Shown here: positions 23,498 through 34,509 of the stretch, piece after piece
Layout: each line of letters begins with the position of its first letter
Numbering within the stretch: position 1 is the stretch's first letter
DNA from: Fusarium oxysporum f. sp. lycopersici 4287
Taxonomy: Eukaryota; Ascomycota; Sordariomycetes; Hypocreales; Nectriaceae
Assembly: GCF_000149955.1 (NCBI RefSeq)
Contig: NC_030992.1
Span: 3,364,850 to 3,428,849, forward strand
Length of the DNA: 64,000 nt
Direction of reading: 5' to 3'
Notes under the pieces: generated by a model
Told to the model about the DNA's origin: nothing
Database searches by the model: none
The model's input: the letters and a program-made list of their open reading frames with translations, nothing else
Translations under genes and position numbers: made by a program

Positions 23498-26400
23498 AGC
23501 CAGCTCTGCTGTAATTTCTTAGAGGCACATATAACTCGTTTCACCGTACTTTCATAGCAAGAATATCCACAGACATGAAGCAGCCACGATGATCGATTAT
23601 GACTCTCGTCAAGTTACACTATGATACGATCAGAACCGCGTTTAACGCCATGCAGCTATGAACCAAGCCATCTACTGCAGTGGCTGCATAGTTGATGGGA
23701 CATAAAATTGATGAATACTTTTTTACGATTGTTTATTGAGCGTTGAGAATTGACGCCTCAATACAGCTACGCACTTACCGACTGGAATGTGAGAGTCTGC
23801 AGTTGTTTCGGAAGATATCACGGTTATTCGCGTGATGTTTCCCAGGGTCTCGTGACGTGCCTAGTTGCAAGTCATGTTTCTGTTGGTGTCTCATGATCCA
23901 CGATAACTGTTTGGCACCCAAACATTAGTCGACATTAAGCGGAACTAGCGGACATCAATACAGGATAGAGGGTTTCGCGTGTGAGCTTAAGATAACGTTA
24001 TGCTTGATCGGGATCTACCGAAACCGTTACATAGTGAGCAAAGCAGATGATGCCTGTTGGTGGCATGACAGCTAAGGACCCTGTATCGTACTGTACAGTA
24101 CTGTAGGTTGAGAAGAGGGAGGGTAGGATGATGATATCATGGGTTACATTTTGGCTCCGATGTGGGGATGACCTCGGCATGTACAGAACCAACTGCAAGG
24201 CAAGGTAATAGCTGGGGAACTGTTCAGTAACACAAACTCGGAGACTTTATGTCAGTGAATTTCATTATCGCGATACTTGAGAGAAACTTCAATCCATCGG
24301 TTCAACGTTACCCCCTTTTTTGCCTCACAAGCATTTTTGTTTGCTTGCTTGCATCGTAAGCTTAAGCCCTGTTCTTCTTTGGGCTATGGTGTAAGGTCTC
24401 GAAGAGTCTGGTGGTGGCGGTATCAGAAACACCAGCACCAAAAGTCCGAGGTGTAACTCAACCTAGGTTTAAGCCTCAACCAAAGGAACTTTGAGAAACG
24501 GTTGAGGGACGCTTCTTTTTCCAGAAGCATGTGAGGCGTTTTGGTTAAGACGGGCAATGAGTGGGTATGAGAGATTGGGTAGCGGTTGGGAGATGTTAAT
24601 TGTGGAAAATGGCCTTCTTTAAGCTGGGGATATCTTGTATGAAAGATGGAGAATGTATGTCATGATGGATCTAGACTGTGGAGCTACTTAGGGACATGGA
24701 GGCATGAAATTCAGGGCAATCGATATTGCATCGTTTAAGGGTCTCTTACCAGCGACTTTTCTTACCGATATTTGATGACGAGGCACATGCCGTGTAACTG
24801 AAGGATTACCACTGATAGTGTCAGCAAAGACTGAGGTCGTAAAGTATTTGGCCACCTCCAAAAGAGGATCCGCGCTCCGTTTCCGACACTGAACCCCTGT
24901 TCTACGTACTATACTTTGCCAAGACGCCTTTTTTCAAGAGTCAGTGAAGTTGAGATGTTCTGGAGCGGCCACCCCGAATCACGTTCTGACTGGCAGGCAG
25001 ATTTGATCACTTGGCTGCGTGCGTGATGCTGCCTGCTTTTCTAGTTAGGGCAATGTTGATTGATATCGCCATGAACCAATTCGCTATTCGTAGATGATCC
25101 TTGTAATTGCCTGTTCTCGATGGGCCACTAGTGCAATCTTTACTGAGACTAACATGAGTCCTACTGGGGGATTGCCAGCATGGAGAGAATCAGGTTTCAA
25201 TGGTTAATGTTGTTGAGTTAGCTACCAAGAACCTTACTGATGATGAAAGATTCATAAGCTCAACCTTGCAAAATACTATCCTTTGTTTACAATTACGTCT
25301 GCCAAAACTGTTCGTTCCTTGGCTAAGAATTCATGGATCTCACTCTCTGCTCGGGCGTTCTCGCTAGGGGACCCATATCCTGATCGATCCCCTCTCTTAT
25401 TCTGGAGGAGTGGCCCCCCTTCAATCACTAGAACGAATCAAGCTCGATGCCCCTGTCAGCTCAAGAACATGACACCCCCTGTCTTGATTCCCGGTTCTTC
25501 AGGTATGGTGAAAGAAAGTACAGCAGGTTCCGTCACGGACTTACTGGTCTTCTTTTCTTTCACCCGCTGAATGGGCTCTGTACGAAATACTGTACCGCCG
25601 CCACTGTTGTTTTTCTAATCCATCGTATCGCCAAGCCAAGCCCGTAAATCAACTCACCAACCTCCAACTTTTGGTTCCCTCTTCCTTTTTCTTTCTCTCT
25701 ACCTCGTGCTTCCTCAACTGTTTTTGGTCTTGTTTATTTGCTTTTCCGTTATTGCCATCAAATCTTGCGTCGGAATCAATCCTCCCTCCTCATGGGACTA
25801 CCTCCCTGCCTCTAACGGAATAACGAACCATCGACCCCAAGTCTAGAACTGATCTGCAAGGCGGAACTGAACCGTACGGTACGGCAGGAGAAGGCAATTC
25901 AACTTCAGCAATTCCCATCAACGACCACAGTAGACGAAACGATAAACCTGAGTGATATCGCCTGCTTCATATGCGCACACCATCATAAGACCCTGTTTCT
26001 CTTACCAACCCTCTCGTCATACCGAATACTCTGCAACACCAAAGCCAGCGCCTGTCTCAGTAAAGGTTTCAGTCACATCGCCGTCTGCAGCAAACACAAC
26101 AAGAAACAAGACAAGACAAGACTCAATTCAAACCAAAACAAAGCAAGGCAAGGGTTAGACTGGAAATTAAGCTTCGTCTTTCTGCAGTGCAATTCTCTTT
26201 CTTGCCTGACCTGATAGTGTCCAAGTCCAGATTGCGCCGCTTTCTACTGCTTCTCCCTTTCTCGGTTGGCTCCGTCTGGCTCTGGTTTAGAGTTGGTCTG
26301 ATCTGCTCAAATACCTACCAGTGCCTGGCCATTGCATCTGCGTTTGTACTTGCATTTGCTTCTGTTCCAGTTACTCCCCTTCCCGTCGTCTTGTCTTTCT

Positions 26401-26540
26401 TGTCACTCTGCTTAAAAGCTATACCCTTGCAGGCACCCACCTAATACAGGGCCCTGCTCTCTCTTACATACGTCCAGTTACATATTTGTTTTCCTTTTTC
26501 TAAAATCCCTCCTTCGGGTGCCTGATTTCCCTCTCCAAAT
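23498..26540. other. Gene-poor intergenic region, long DMA1 leader
   Basis: 3 kb with no recognisable gene or RNA. The last 900 bp (about 25640-26540) are pyrimidine-rich on the plus strand and look like a long 5' leader of the FHA-RING gene. They contain several upstream ATGs, including an 85-codon ORF at 26187-26444 that is rich in Leu/Ser/Phe as C/T-rich DNA would dictate. Such a leader could delay translation, but that is inference. Confidence 0.5.
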
Positions 26541-28433
26541 ATGTTTACTCAACCAGTGGTTTCCACGTCCACGGGCCCGCCACAGTCGTCGTCCACATCC
26601 ACCTCAAGACCGAGTCGCCTCCGAGGCTTGAGTTACTTGCGCAACTATACACAAAATCATTTATTGTCTCGCGACAACCACCATAACAGCTCCAGCACTG
26701 GATCAGCAGGCGGCACAGGCACAGCAAGCGCACGAAGCACGTCCCCTAATCGACACGGCTCTAGCCTCACGCGATCCCTCAGCCATTCGCCTACTACAAG
26801 TGGACCATCCACTGGAGCCCAGAACACCAACCACTTGACACTCGTCAGTTCGACACCCGATCCCGTGAGGAATTTGACATCGGCGACCACCATAACATCG
26901 ATACCTGCACTGCCTCCTACTTCCGTTCCCGCTTCCACTTACGCTGCTGCTTCCGCTGCTACAAATTCTACTGAATCACCAAGGACTTCTTCACAGCATT
27001 CTGCCGACATCAACGACCCCGCTACCGCTGCAACAGAATTATCAATGACTGCAGATACTCAAGCCTCCGCAGCCGCTGGCACAGTCGACTCGAACCAGGA
27101 CCAGCCTGCCATGACGAGATCGCGATCAGCCACCACTGGCGAAGGGGGCTCGTCGACTCCCGAAACTGCCCCATCAATTCGCTTCTCAGCCTACTACGAC
27201 CCGCGCTCTACACGCCCGTCCCTGACATTCCCTCCTATCTCCAGAACTCTGCCCACGGGGTCTGAGAAGATTCGTGTTGGTCGTTACTCAGAACGCGATA
27301 GTCATTCTATGTCGAATATGCCTGGTAATCAGCCATCAGCTGCACCCGTGGGTTTCAAGAGCAAGGTCGTCAGTCGTCGCCACTGCGAGTTCTGGTACGA
27401 GGATGGAAAATGGTATATCAAGGACGTTAAAAGCTCTTCTGGTACATTCCTGAACCACATTCGCCTAAGCCCACCGTCTCAGGAAAGCAAAGCTTTCCCC
27501 GTCAACGATGGAGATATCGTTCAACTCGGAATTGACTTTAAAGGTGGAGAAGAGATGATCTTCCGCTGTGTCAAGATGCGACTAGAGTTAAACCGTGGTT
27601 GGCAGAACAAGCTTAACACTTTTAAGTATGTCTTGACTTGAGTCTTGAGAAAATATTCGAATGCTGACATTTTGATTAGCATGGCGGCGCACAAGAGGTT
27701 GCAGACGATGGCTTCTAGTGGAGCAGCTGGTACTAACTCCCAAGATTGCTCCATTTGCTTGAGCTCTATTGCTGTAAGCTTTCCTTATAACTTTATCCTC
27801 CGACTCACTTTACTGACGATTATATAGCCCTGCCAATCTTTATTTGTTGCACCCTGCTCTCACACCTGGCATTTCAAGTGTGTAAGATCACTGCTCAACT
27901 CCCCGCAATACCCCATTTTCATCTGCCCCAACTGTCGAGCTGGTGCCGATCTAGAAGCCGATGTCGATGAACTGGCCGAAGAATGGCAGCAGCTTAAGAA
28001 CGAAGCCGAGGCAGAAGCATCAACTCCAGCTCAAGCCGACACTGAGCCAGAGACGGATCCGGTGCCTGCTGCTGCTAATTCCGGAACTTCTACACCGGAG
28101 CGATCGCATACAGCCGACATCGACCACATGGACGTTACTGTCAACATCACACCAGAAACACCTCAGCGAAATGAAGTTAACCATGCTATATCCGAGCCTT
28201 TACCTATTAGAAATGCGGCCTCAGCTCCACGAAGAGTCGGCCAGCTGGGAGATAGTCGAACACCGTCACCTCCAGGTGGCACTGAAGGACCAATCACCCC
28301 ACGAAATAATGTTGGACCTTGGGTTTTTGATGGCAGTGCCGGCCGTACAGTGAGCGCTACAGAAGGCGAAATGACAAGTATAGATGCCGCAGCACAGCCA
28401 GATACAAGCGAAAACGACATCGCGGTTCGATGA
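26541..28433 (+). CDS. FHA-RING E3 ubiquitin ligase, DMA1 type
   Basis: Three exons (26541-27625, 27680-27773, 27828-28433) encode 594 residues. The architecture is a Ser/Thr-rich disordered N-terminus (1-240), an FHA phosphothreonine-binding domain (about 242-350; SRRHCEFW and SSSGTFLNH are the signature), a RING domain, and an acidic Pro/Thr-rich tail. RING ligands are C385, C388, C403, H405, H408, C411, C426 and C429. This order matches yeast Dma1/Dma2 and S. pombe Dma1, ubiquitin ligases of the spindle-position and septation checkpoints. The RING is split by the 54-nt intron after SSIA. Introns have CTGAC branch sites. Fungal members normally have long N-termini, so the length is unremarkable. 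Checkpoint function here is inferred from the family. Confidence 0.93.
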
Positions 28434-29229
28434 TGACTTAATTCGAATGCCTGGTTCAAATTATTGCATATATACAGACCACTTGGCCGTCAAGCGGCAC
28501 TTGGGAATCATTACACATGTATGGCGTTCTGTTGGTTTGTCCTGGTTTTCATGGCAGCAAAGGCGTTCAAAGGGTTTTAAACACAGCCATCTGTCGAAGA
28601 ATACAGAGTTGGTTTGCTTGGGCTGGTGTGGCACAGCGTTGTCCTGGTTCATTCTTCTAAGAGATATATGAGGGAGATTTAGACGCAAGAGAGTGGACGT
28701 TTATATGGCATAGGATGCAAATGGCCAAATATGGGCCTATGAGTAGGAGTTAATGGAATAGACTTGTTCTCACATCATTCCAACTGAGATGCTAAAGATG
28801 CCGTGTAGCTTCGCAAGATCAGATGCTGTATTCATGAAGGCGTTTGTATAACGCCACTGCATACGTAGACAATTGACCTTGCTGTGCTATCTCCAGCTTC
28901 TACACTATCCCTGGAAGATGGAAAGTGTTAATTCATATCCTTTCGTTAATTTCGGAAAGCTTTCAGTCTTCTTCTTATCGTTCTCACTTCTGGATATTAA
29001 AAAATTGGCATTATGTCATCACCGTCGTTCCCGGCACCGAGATGATCCGGCCTAATCGCCGAGTGCGGGCGGCCTGTCCGGGGTTGTGCTAAATTTCGAC
29101 GGACTTTAGTCGCAAAATCATCCGCCAGCGCCAATACTTCAACCAAGCATTTCTTCGCCTTTTTCATTTTGCTAGTTTAGAATCGAGATTTGTCTTTCTC
29201 TTATTATTGCTAGTAGGCGCAACATAATA
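28434..29229. other. Intergenic region
   Basis: About 800 bp between the FHA-RING gene and the peptidase gene. I see no gene, repeat or RNA in it. Confidence 0.5.
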
Positions 29230-30976
29230 ATGCTTCGTCCGTTTACTCAGTGCCTGCCAACCAGGGCCCGGGCGCCATGCTCCCGGGTCTTGGGGCAGGC
29301 TTCCAAGCTTTCGCTGGCGCGGAGATCTATGGCTACCGTTCATGTGAAGGGGATTGAGAAGGTGTTTTGTATAACATATGTATTGGAAACCCTTAGCTAA
29401 TATGAAGCAGGACCCTACAGAACTCGACCGAGTCACAACACTTCCCAATGGCCTACGAGTTGCATCAGAAGCCCTCCCCGGATCGTTCGCTGGTGTAGGT
29501 GTCTATATTGAAGGCGGCTCTCGATTCGAAAACGACTCTCTCCGCGGAGTATCTCATATCATGGACCGTCTCGCTTTCAAGTCCACATCGAAGCGCTCCG
29601 CAGACGATATGCTTGAACAGGTCGAGGCTCTAGGTGGAAACATTCAATGTGCCTCTTCAAGAGAGAGCATGATGTACCAAGCCGCTACCTTTAACAACGC
29701 TGTTCCCCCGACCATCGAACTCCTCGCCGAAACGATTCGCGATCCTCAAATTACGGAGGAGGAGGTAGCAGAGCAGATCGAGACCGCGCGATATGAAATT
29801 CGAGAGATTTGGAGCAAGCCCGAACTTATCTTGCCTGAGCTGGTGCACACTGCTGCGTTCAAGGACAACACGCTCGGAAACCCATTGCTGTGCCCGGAGG
29901 AGAGATTAGGTGTTATTGACAGAAATACTGTCTTGGCGTACCGAGATCTCTTCTACCGACCTGAGAGAATGGTCGTGGCTTATGCTGGAGTCGAGCACGG
30001 AGAGGCTGTCCGATTGACAGAAAAGTTCTTCGGTGATATGAAGAAGGGTAGCGAACAGGTTCAAGAGATCACTGGCTCTGAGACAAGTGAGAGTGAACTA
30101 TCGGATAGCGAAGCCAGCTCATCCTCAGCGTCTTCATCACCACAATCCTCCTCAGGTCTCCTCTCACGATTCTTCAAGCACACTCCCTCCGCCTCTCAAA
30201 ACCTTCAAAACCTCCCCTCTCAAAACGACATCATAAAGCCCTCTAAATACACCGGGGGCTTCCTCTCACTCCCCGCTCAACCACCTAATCTGAGTGGTCT
30301 CCCCACATTCACACATATTCACCTCGCTTTCGAGGGTCTACCCGTGGCTTCTGATGACATATATGCCCTGGCCACGCTTCAGACTCTCCTTGGTGGTGGC
30401 GGATCTTTCTCTGCTGGTGGACCCGGTAAGGGCATGTACTCTCGTCTGTACACCAATGTCCTGAACCAGCATGGCTGGGTTGAGTCATGCATGGCATTCA
30501 ACCACTCCTACACTGATTCCGGTCTCTTCGGTATTTCAGCAAGCTGTCTTCCTGGCCGTACCGCCAACATGCTCGACGTTATGTGCCAAGAGCTCCGTGC
30601 TCTGACCCTTACAACAGGTTTCTCACGCCTACAAGAGACCGAGGTTGCTCGTGCGAAGAACCAGTTGCGATCCAGTCTCCTAATGAACTTAGAGAGCCGT
30701 ATGGTTGAGCTTGAAGATCTCGGCCGTTCCATCCAGGTCCATGGTCGCAAGATCCCTGTCAAGGATATGTGCCGTCGCATTGAGAACCTTACAGTGGATG
30801 ACCTTCGCCGTGTGGCTAAGATGGTTGTCGGCGGCAAGGTGAAGAACCCTGGTGGCGGAAGCGGTGCCCCTACCGTGGTGCTTCAGGAAGCTCAGGCATA
30901 TGGCGTGAGCAGCCACTCGATGAGCTGGGATCAGATTCAAGATCGTATCGACAGCTGGAAGCTTGGCAGCACATAG
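29230..30976 (+). CDS. MAS2: Mitochondrial processing peptidase alpha subunit
   Basis: Two exons (29230-29361, 29411-30976) encode 565 residues. Alpha-MPP pairs with the catalytic beta subunit in the mitochondrial matrix to cut presequences from imported proteins. The first exon encodes an Arg/Ser/Ala-rich, acid-free presequence (about 1-36). The M16 fold follows, from LDRVTTLPNGLRVASE. The zinc-site motif HxxEH of the beta subunit is replaced by HIMDR (93-97), as expected for the non-catalytic alpha subunit. The glycine-rich substrate loop LLGGGGSFSAGGPGKGMYSR lies near residues 371-390. A Ser/Glu-rich insert (about 260-300) is a fungal extra. The 49-nt intron ends in AGCTAATATGAAGCAG. The ATG at 29378 lies inside the intron and is not the start. 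Confidence 0.95.
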
Positions 30977-31431
30977 ATGCAGCGTATGATTATCCTAAAT
31001 AGGCGATGCATGAGGTGCGTGTCGTTTGTCACTTACAAGAGATCCTCAAATGATGAACGGGTGTATAATAGAGAGGGTTTGTCATGTCTGTACAGGGCTG
31101 AACGGACATCGGGATGGTTATAGCATTATCCGGAGCATAGAGGTGATGATCTGGAAGATATGTATTATATGAGCCCACGCGATTACTCTACTAGACTCAA
31201 AATTCAATGTATACCACTAGACAAATGCAGACGAATCTGATGAATCTATAGAATTCTTGTTCTAGAATTTATTATGAAAAAAATATAGTGTTAGCAGACA
31301 ACTCCTGACTGTATGTATCGTCTTCCCATTCTGGGTATGCATTCGTGCCATATTCGCAATACGCCATAATTCCCGTTGTTCGCCACCCATCGTTTCTATT
31401 AAATAAGATCATGTTTTGCACAAATCTCCAA
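30977..31431. other. Convergent intergenic region
   Basis: 455 bp between two stop codons facing each other. It presumably carries both polyadenylation regions; I see nothing else. Confidence 0.5.
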
Positions 31432-34188
31432 TCAAAGTTTAGACCGGACTGCCTCAAGGCGATACTTGACATCCTTTAGAGCTTTGTTGGTAGGCTTCCA
31501 GTCGTCAAATTGCCTGAGCAACTCATCTGCCTCGTTGCTCAACTCGGTTCGCACGAAATTTTCTTCTAGTAGTCCACGCATGATCCATGGTAAGACGTAC
31601 GGGTTTTGAGACGTCAGAGGTCCGCCGCGAGGTGAGATTGTGCAGGGTGGTGGTGATGGGCCAGCAGGTGCTGTCTCAAGTGCGTGAGCGATAGCAAGAT
31701 CGTACACTGCATCATCGTAATAAAGGCGAGAATGGCCAGCGCCGGAGTAAAGAGATCCGGCTAGAGGCACGGAAAGCTCGCGGATCAAGCCATGATCAGA
31801 AACGCCGAGGTTGCGAAGCTTAAGAGCAAAACCCACCAAGTGGGCAATGAAGTCAGGGGCATGGACACGCCCATCAATGAAGACAGCCCGGTAAATGTAA
31901 GGGTGGTTTGCTGGTGAATAAATAGCAGACTATTCATGTTAGCTGACCTGGTCTGAAAAAATGCAACGCTCAAGATAAACTTACCTCCATTGGCACGACT
32001 TGGTCATCGATGCTACCAATGAATGTGATACGAGTTCCGTAGTCTACTACCCGCTTGAGAGCTTTCTCGAAACGCTTTGAATTGTCACTCTCTGGGTTTC
32101 CAAATTCCCATAACTCAGCTGCCGAGCCCATCAACAGGCCAGACTTGTAGTCTGGGAATGGTCCCAAAGCCACTCCAGCCATGGCACAGACACCAACTTT
32201 TGCGTTGGTGATAATGCCAAGGTCAATAAGCTTCTCGAGTAACATGATACTCACAGGAACGCCCTGTGAGTGACAAGCAATCAAAATGAAGTCAGCGCTC
32301 CGAATGTGGTCAATCCAGTTGAGCATAAGATTCCACAAATTATCGACCCGGTCTCTGATTTTCCCTTCTCCTTCCAAGGCGACCTTTTCGATCTCGCAGT
32401 CATCGCATCCATGAGACTCGGTCCATCTCCGGATCGCCTCAGCACCAAGAGCTGCGAAACGAAGAGATGTGCCTGTTGGCTGGCCGATCATGGGACGTAG
32501 GTAAGTCGCAGGAAACAGGCCATGGACACCGATTGCAATGGCCTTTCGAATCTTGGGGGGGTTGTCCACTCGGAAAACATGGTTCGGGGGAGCTTGTTGT
32601 GTGCGAAGAAGGAACTGTGTCAGTTGCTTCAAGATGGATGGGTTCTCCTTCATGTGGTAAGTACTGGAGAAAGATGGTAGAAGAAGATTCGTAGAAGTTT
32701 TCGATGATGGTTCTGATTCGGCAATGGACGGGCTAGAGGAAGCAGCCTTGACTGCCGCTTTGTCGATATCTTGTGTTGCGGGTGTTGTACTGGTAGGGGT
32801 GGAAGTGCCAGATACAGACGGTGATGGAGGGTCCAGATCCATCGACTGTGGTCTACCGCGCTTGTTTTTCTTCATCCACCCTGACTTCACCGTCGCCTGA
32901 ATTTCTTTCGGTTTCACATCAGCCTTTACGCGGTCCTTGGTTGGCGATACGTCGCATTCTGCCATAGGTCGAGGATGAGCCTCTGACCCCTCACCCATGA
33001 TTGCCACTTCTCCTGACTCCGGCATAGGTGTACTATCCTTTGACTTGGGTGATTCCTTAGACCAAAACACCCAAGTTGAACCAGCCTTGGGCGGTGGCTC
33101 ATGCCCATGTGGAGGCGGTGTTTCCGTCATCGTGACATCCTCAGAGGGTGCATCTGTACTTGGTTGTGGTTGAGTGTCCTGCTTATCCTCTGAAGCCTTG
33201 ACAGACTCAGCCGCTGGATACCAATAACTGAACCAAGAGGTTGGCTGTGGAGCCTTTATGCTTTTAGGTGATGCGACTTGATCTGTAGATGTCGTTTGAG
33301 CGGGTGGAGTAACAGGCCTCGGTTCGTCCACTTCCTTGGTGGCCTCGGCTTCAGCTGTTGCTGTACCATTTAGATCAGGCGCTGGAGCAGCCTGCGTCTC
33401 TGTAAAAGGTGTTTTCGACCACCATCCAAGCCACCCTGATGATGCTGCTGGACGTTGAGGGTCCGTTTGTGACACGGGTGCTTCAGTACAAGTATCAGGT
33501 TGACCTTGATTATCATCGGTCTTCGACTCGGGTGCCTTGGGTGGCGTCGGTTCTGCAATAACTGCATCTTTTAATGACTCTCGAGTCTCCATGACCTTGG
33601 AGGACTCCCGGGATGGCTCGGGATCAGACTTTTTCTGAGTCTGCGATTCGACTTGCGCGCTTTCTTCTGTCATAGTCACATCGGACTTCGTCTCGGAAAC
33701 CTTTGGCATCGTCTTAATCGTACCGGCCGTACTTCGAATACTAGCGTTATCATCGCCTTTCCTCGCTTCGTATCGACTTAGATCTGATGTTTTATTTAAC
33801 TTGACGGACCCTCCAAAAATGTTTTCCTTTGCGACCGATGTAGATGCCGAGGCTTTGGAGGGTCGTTGCCAGGAACCGTACCAGCTCTTCGTTTTCCGAA
33901 CCTAGATGTATTGTTAGATATGGTGGAATGAACAAGAAAAGGTATCACAGTAGGTAAACGGACGTCTTTGCTCTTGTGCTGCGCTGTGGAGCCTGGATCA
34001 CCCATGATCTGCTGTGTTGATGGCGCTTTTGCGTTGTTGTTATGATCCGCCTCTACTGCAGGTGATGCCTTTGATGCCTGTGATTGTGACGTAGGGGCCT
34101 CTGTTGTTGAGTTGTTGACCAGGGTCTGAGAGTCGTTGTTCGCGGCTGATATGGCCGGATTGGGGCGTGCCTTTTTACGTGGCAACAT
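31432..34188 (-). CDS. YMC020W-like alpha/beta-hydrolase protein
   Basis: Three exons (34188-33949, 33901-31985, 31929-31432) encode about 884 residues. The C-terminal 370 residues are an alpha/beta-hydrolase-like domain known from uncharacterised fungal proteins (YMC020W/YML020W type). VHGLFP is near 539-544, and ACHSQGVP places the candidate nucleophile Ser at about 625 in C-H-S-Q-G, so the first Gly of the GxSxG elbow is Cys. ANHPYIYRAVFIDGRVHAPD follows the last intron. The first 490 residues are disordered and acidic, with repeated short tryptophan motifs. Intron 2 (31984-31930) has GTAAGT; its acceptor is TAG at 31930, just after GCTAAC. The intron 1 donor is uncertain: GTGATA at 33948 or GTCCGT 15 nt upstream. 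No reaction is known; the fold may bind lipid, but that is a guess. Confidence 0.82.
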
Positions 34189-34509
34189 TATGTATCAAAT
34201 ATCGCGTGAGTATGCCATGAATGATTTGAATTATGACAAGTGTGTCTATATGTTTTGTTGTTGTTTTATCAGAGTGCTAATTTCATAGTTCCGTCATGTG
34301 TTGATTCAGATACCCGCGCCTAGACCCAACAGCTACAGTTCTACGCACGGTTTGACCCCCGCCATAAAGGGTAACTGCAGGGAAGTGGACCCGCCTAGAC
34401 AGCCCCATTATTCGTTATCGATAAGAAAAAGATTTCAGTCCATCCAGCTTCGACAGAAAAAGAAAGAGTGTGAGAAAGCACAGTTGGTGATGCGCCAACG
34501 TCTTTCACA
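34189..34509. promoter_or_regulatory. Divergent promoter of the YMC020W-like gene and RRP5
   Basis: 321 bp separate the two start codons. I can identify no specific element. Confidence 0.5.

Noticed and set aside
26187..26444. 85-codon hydrophobic ORF before the FHA-RING gene
   Set aside because: Composition follows from C/T-rich DNA; kept only as a possible upstream ORF, not a gene.
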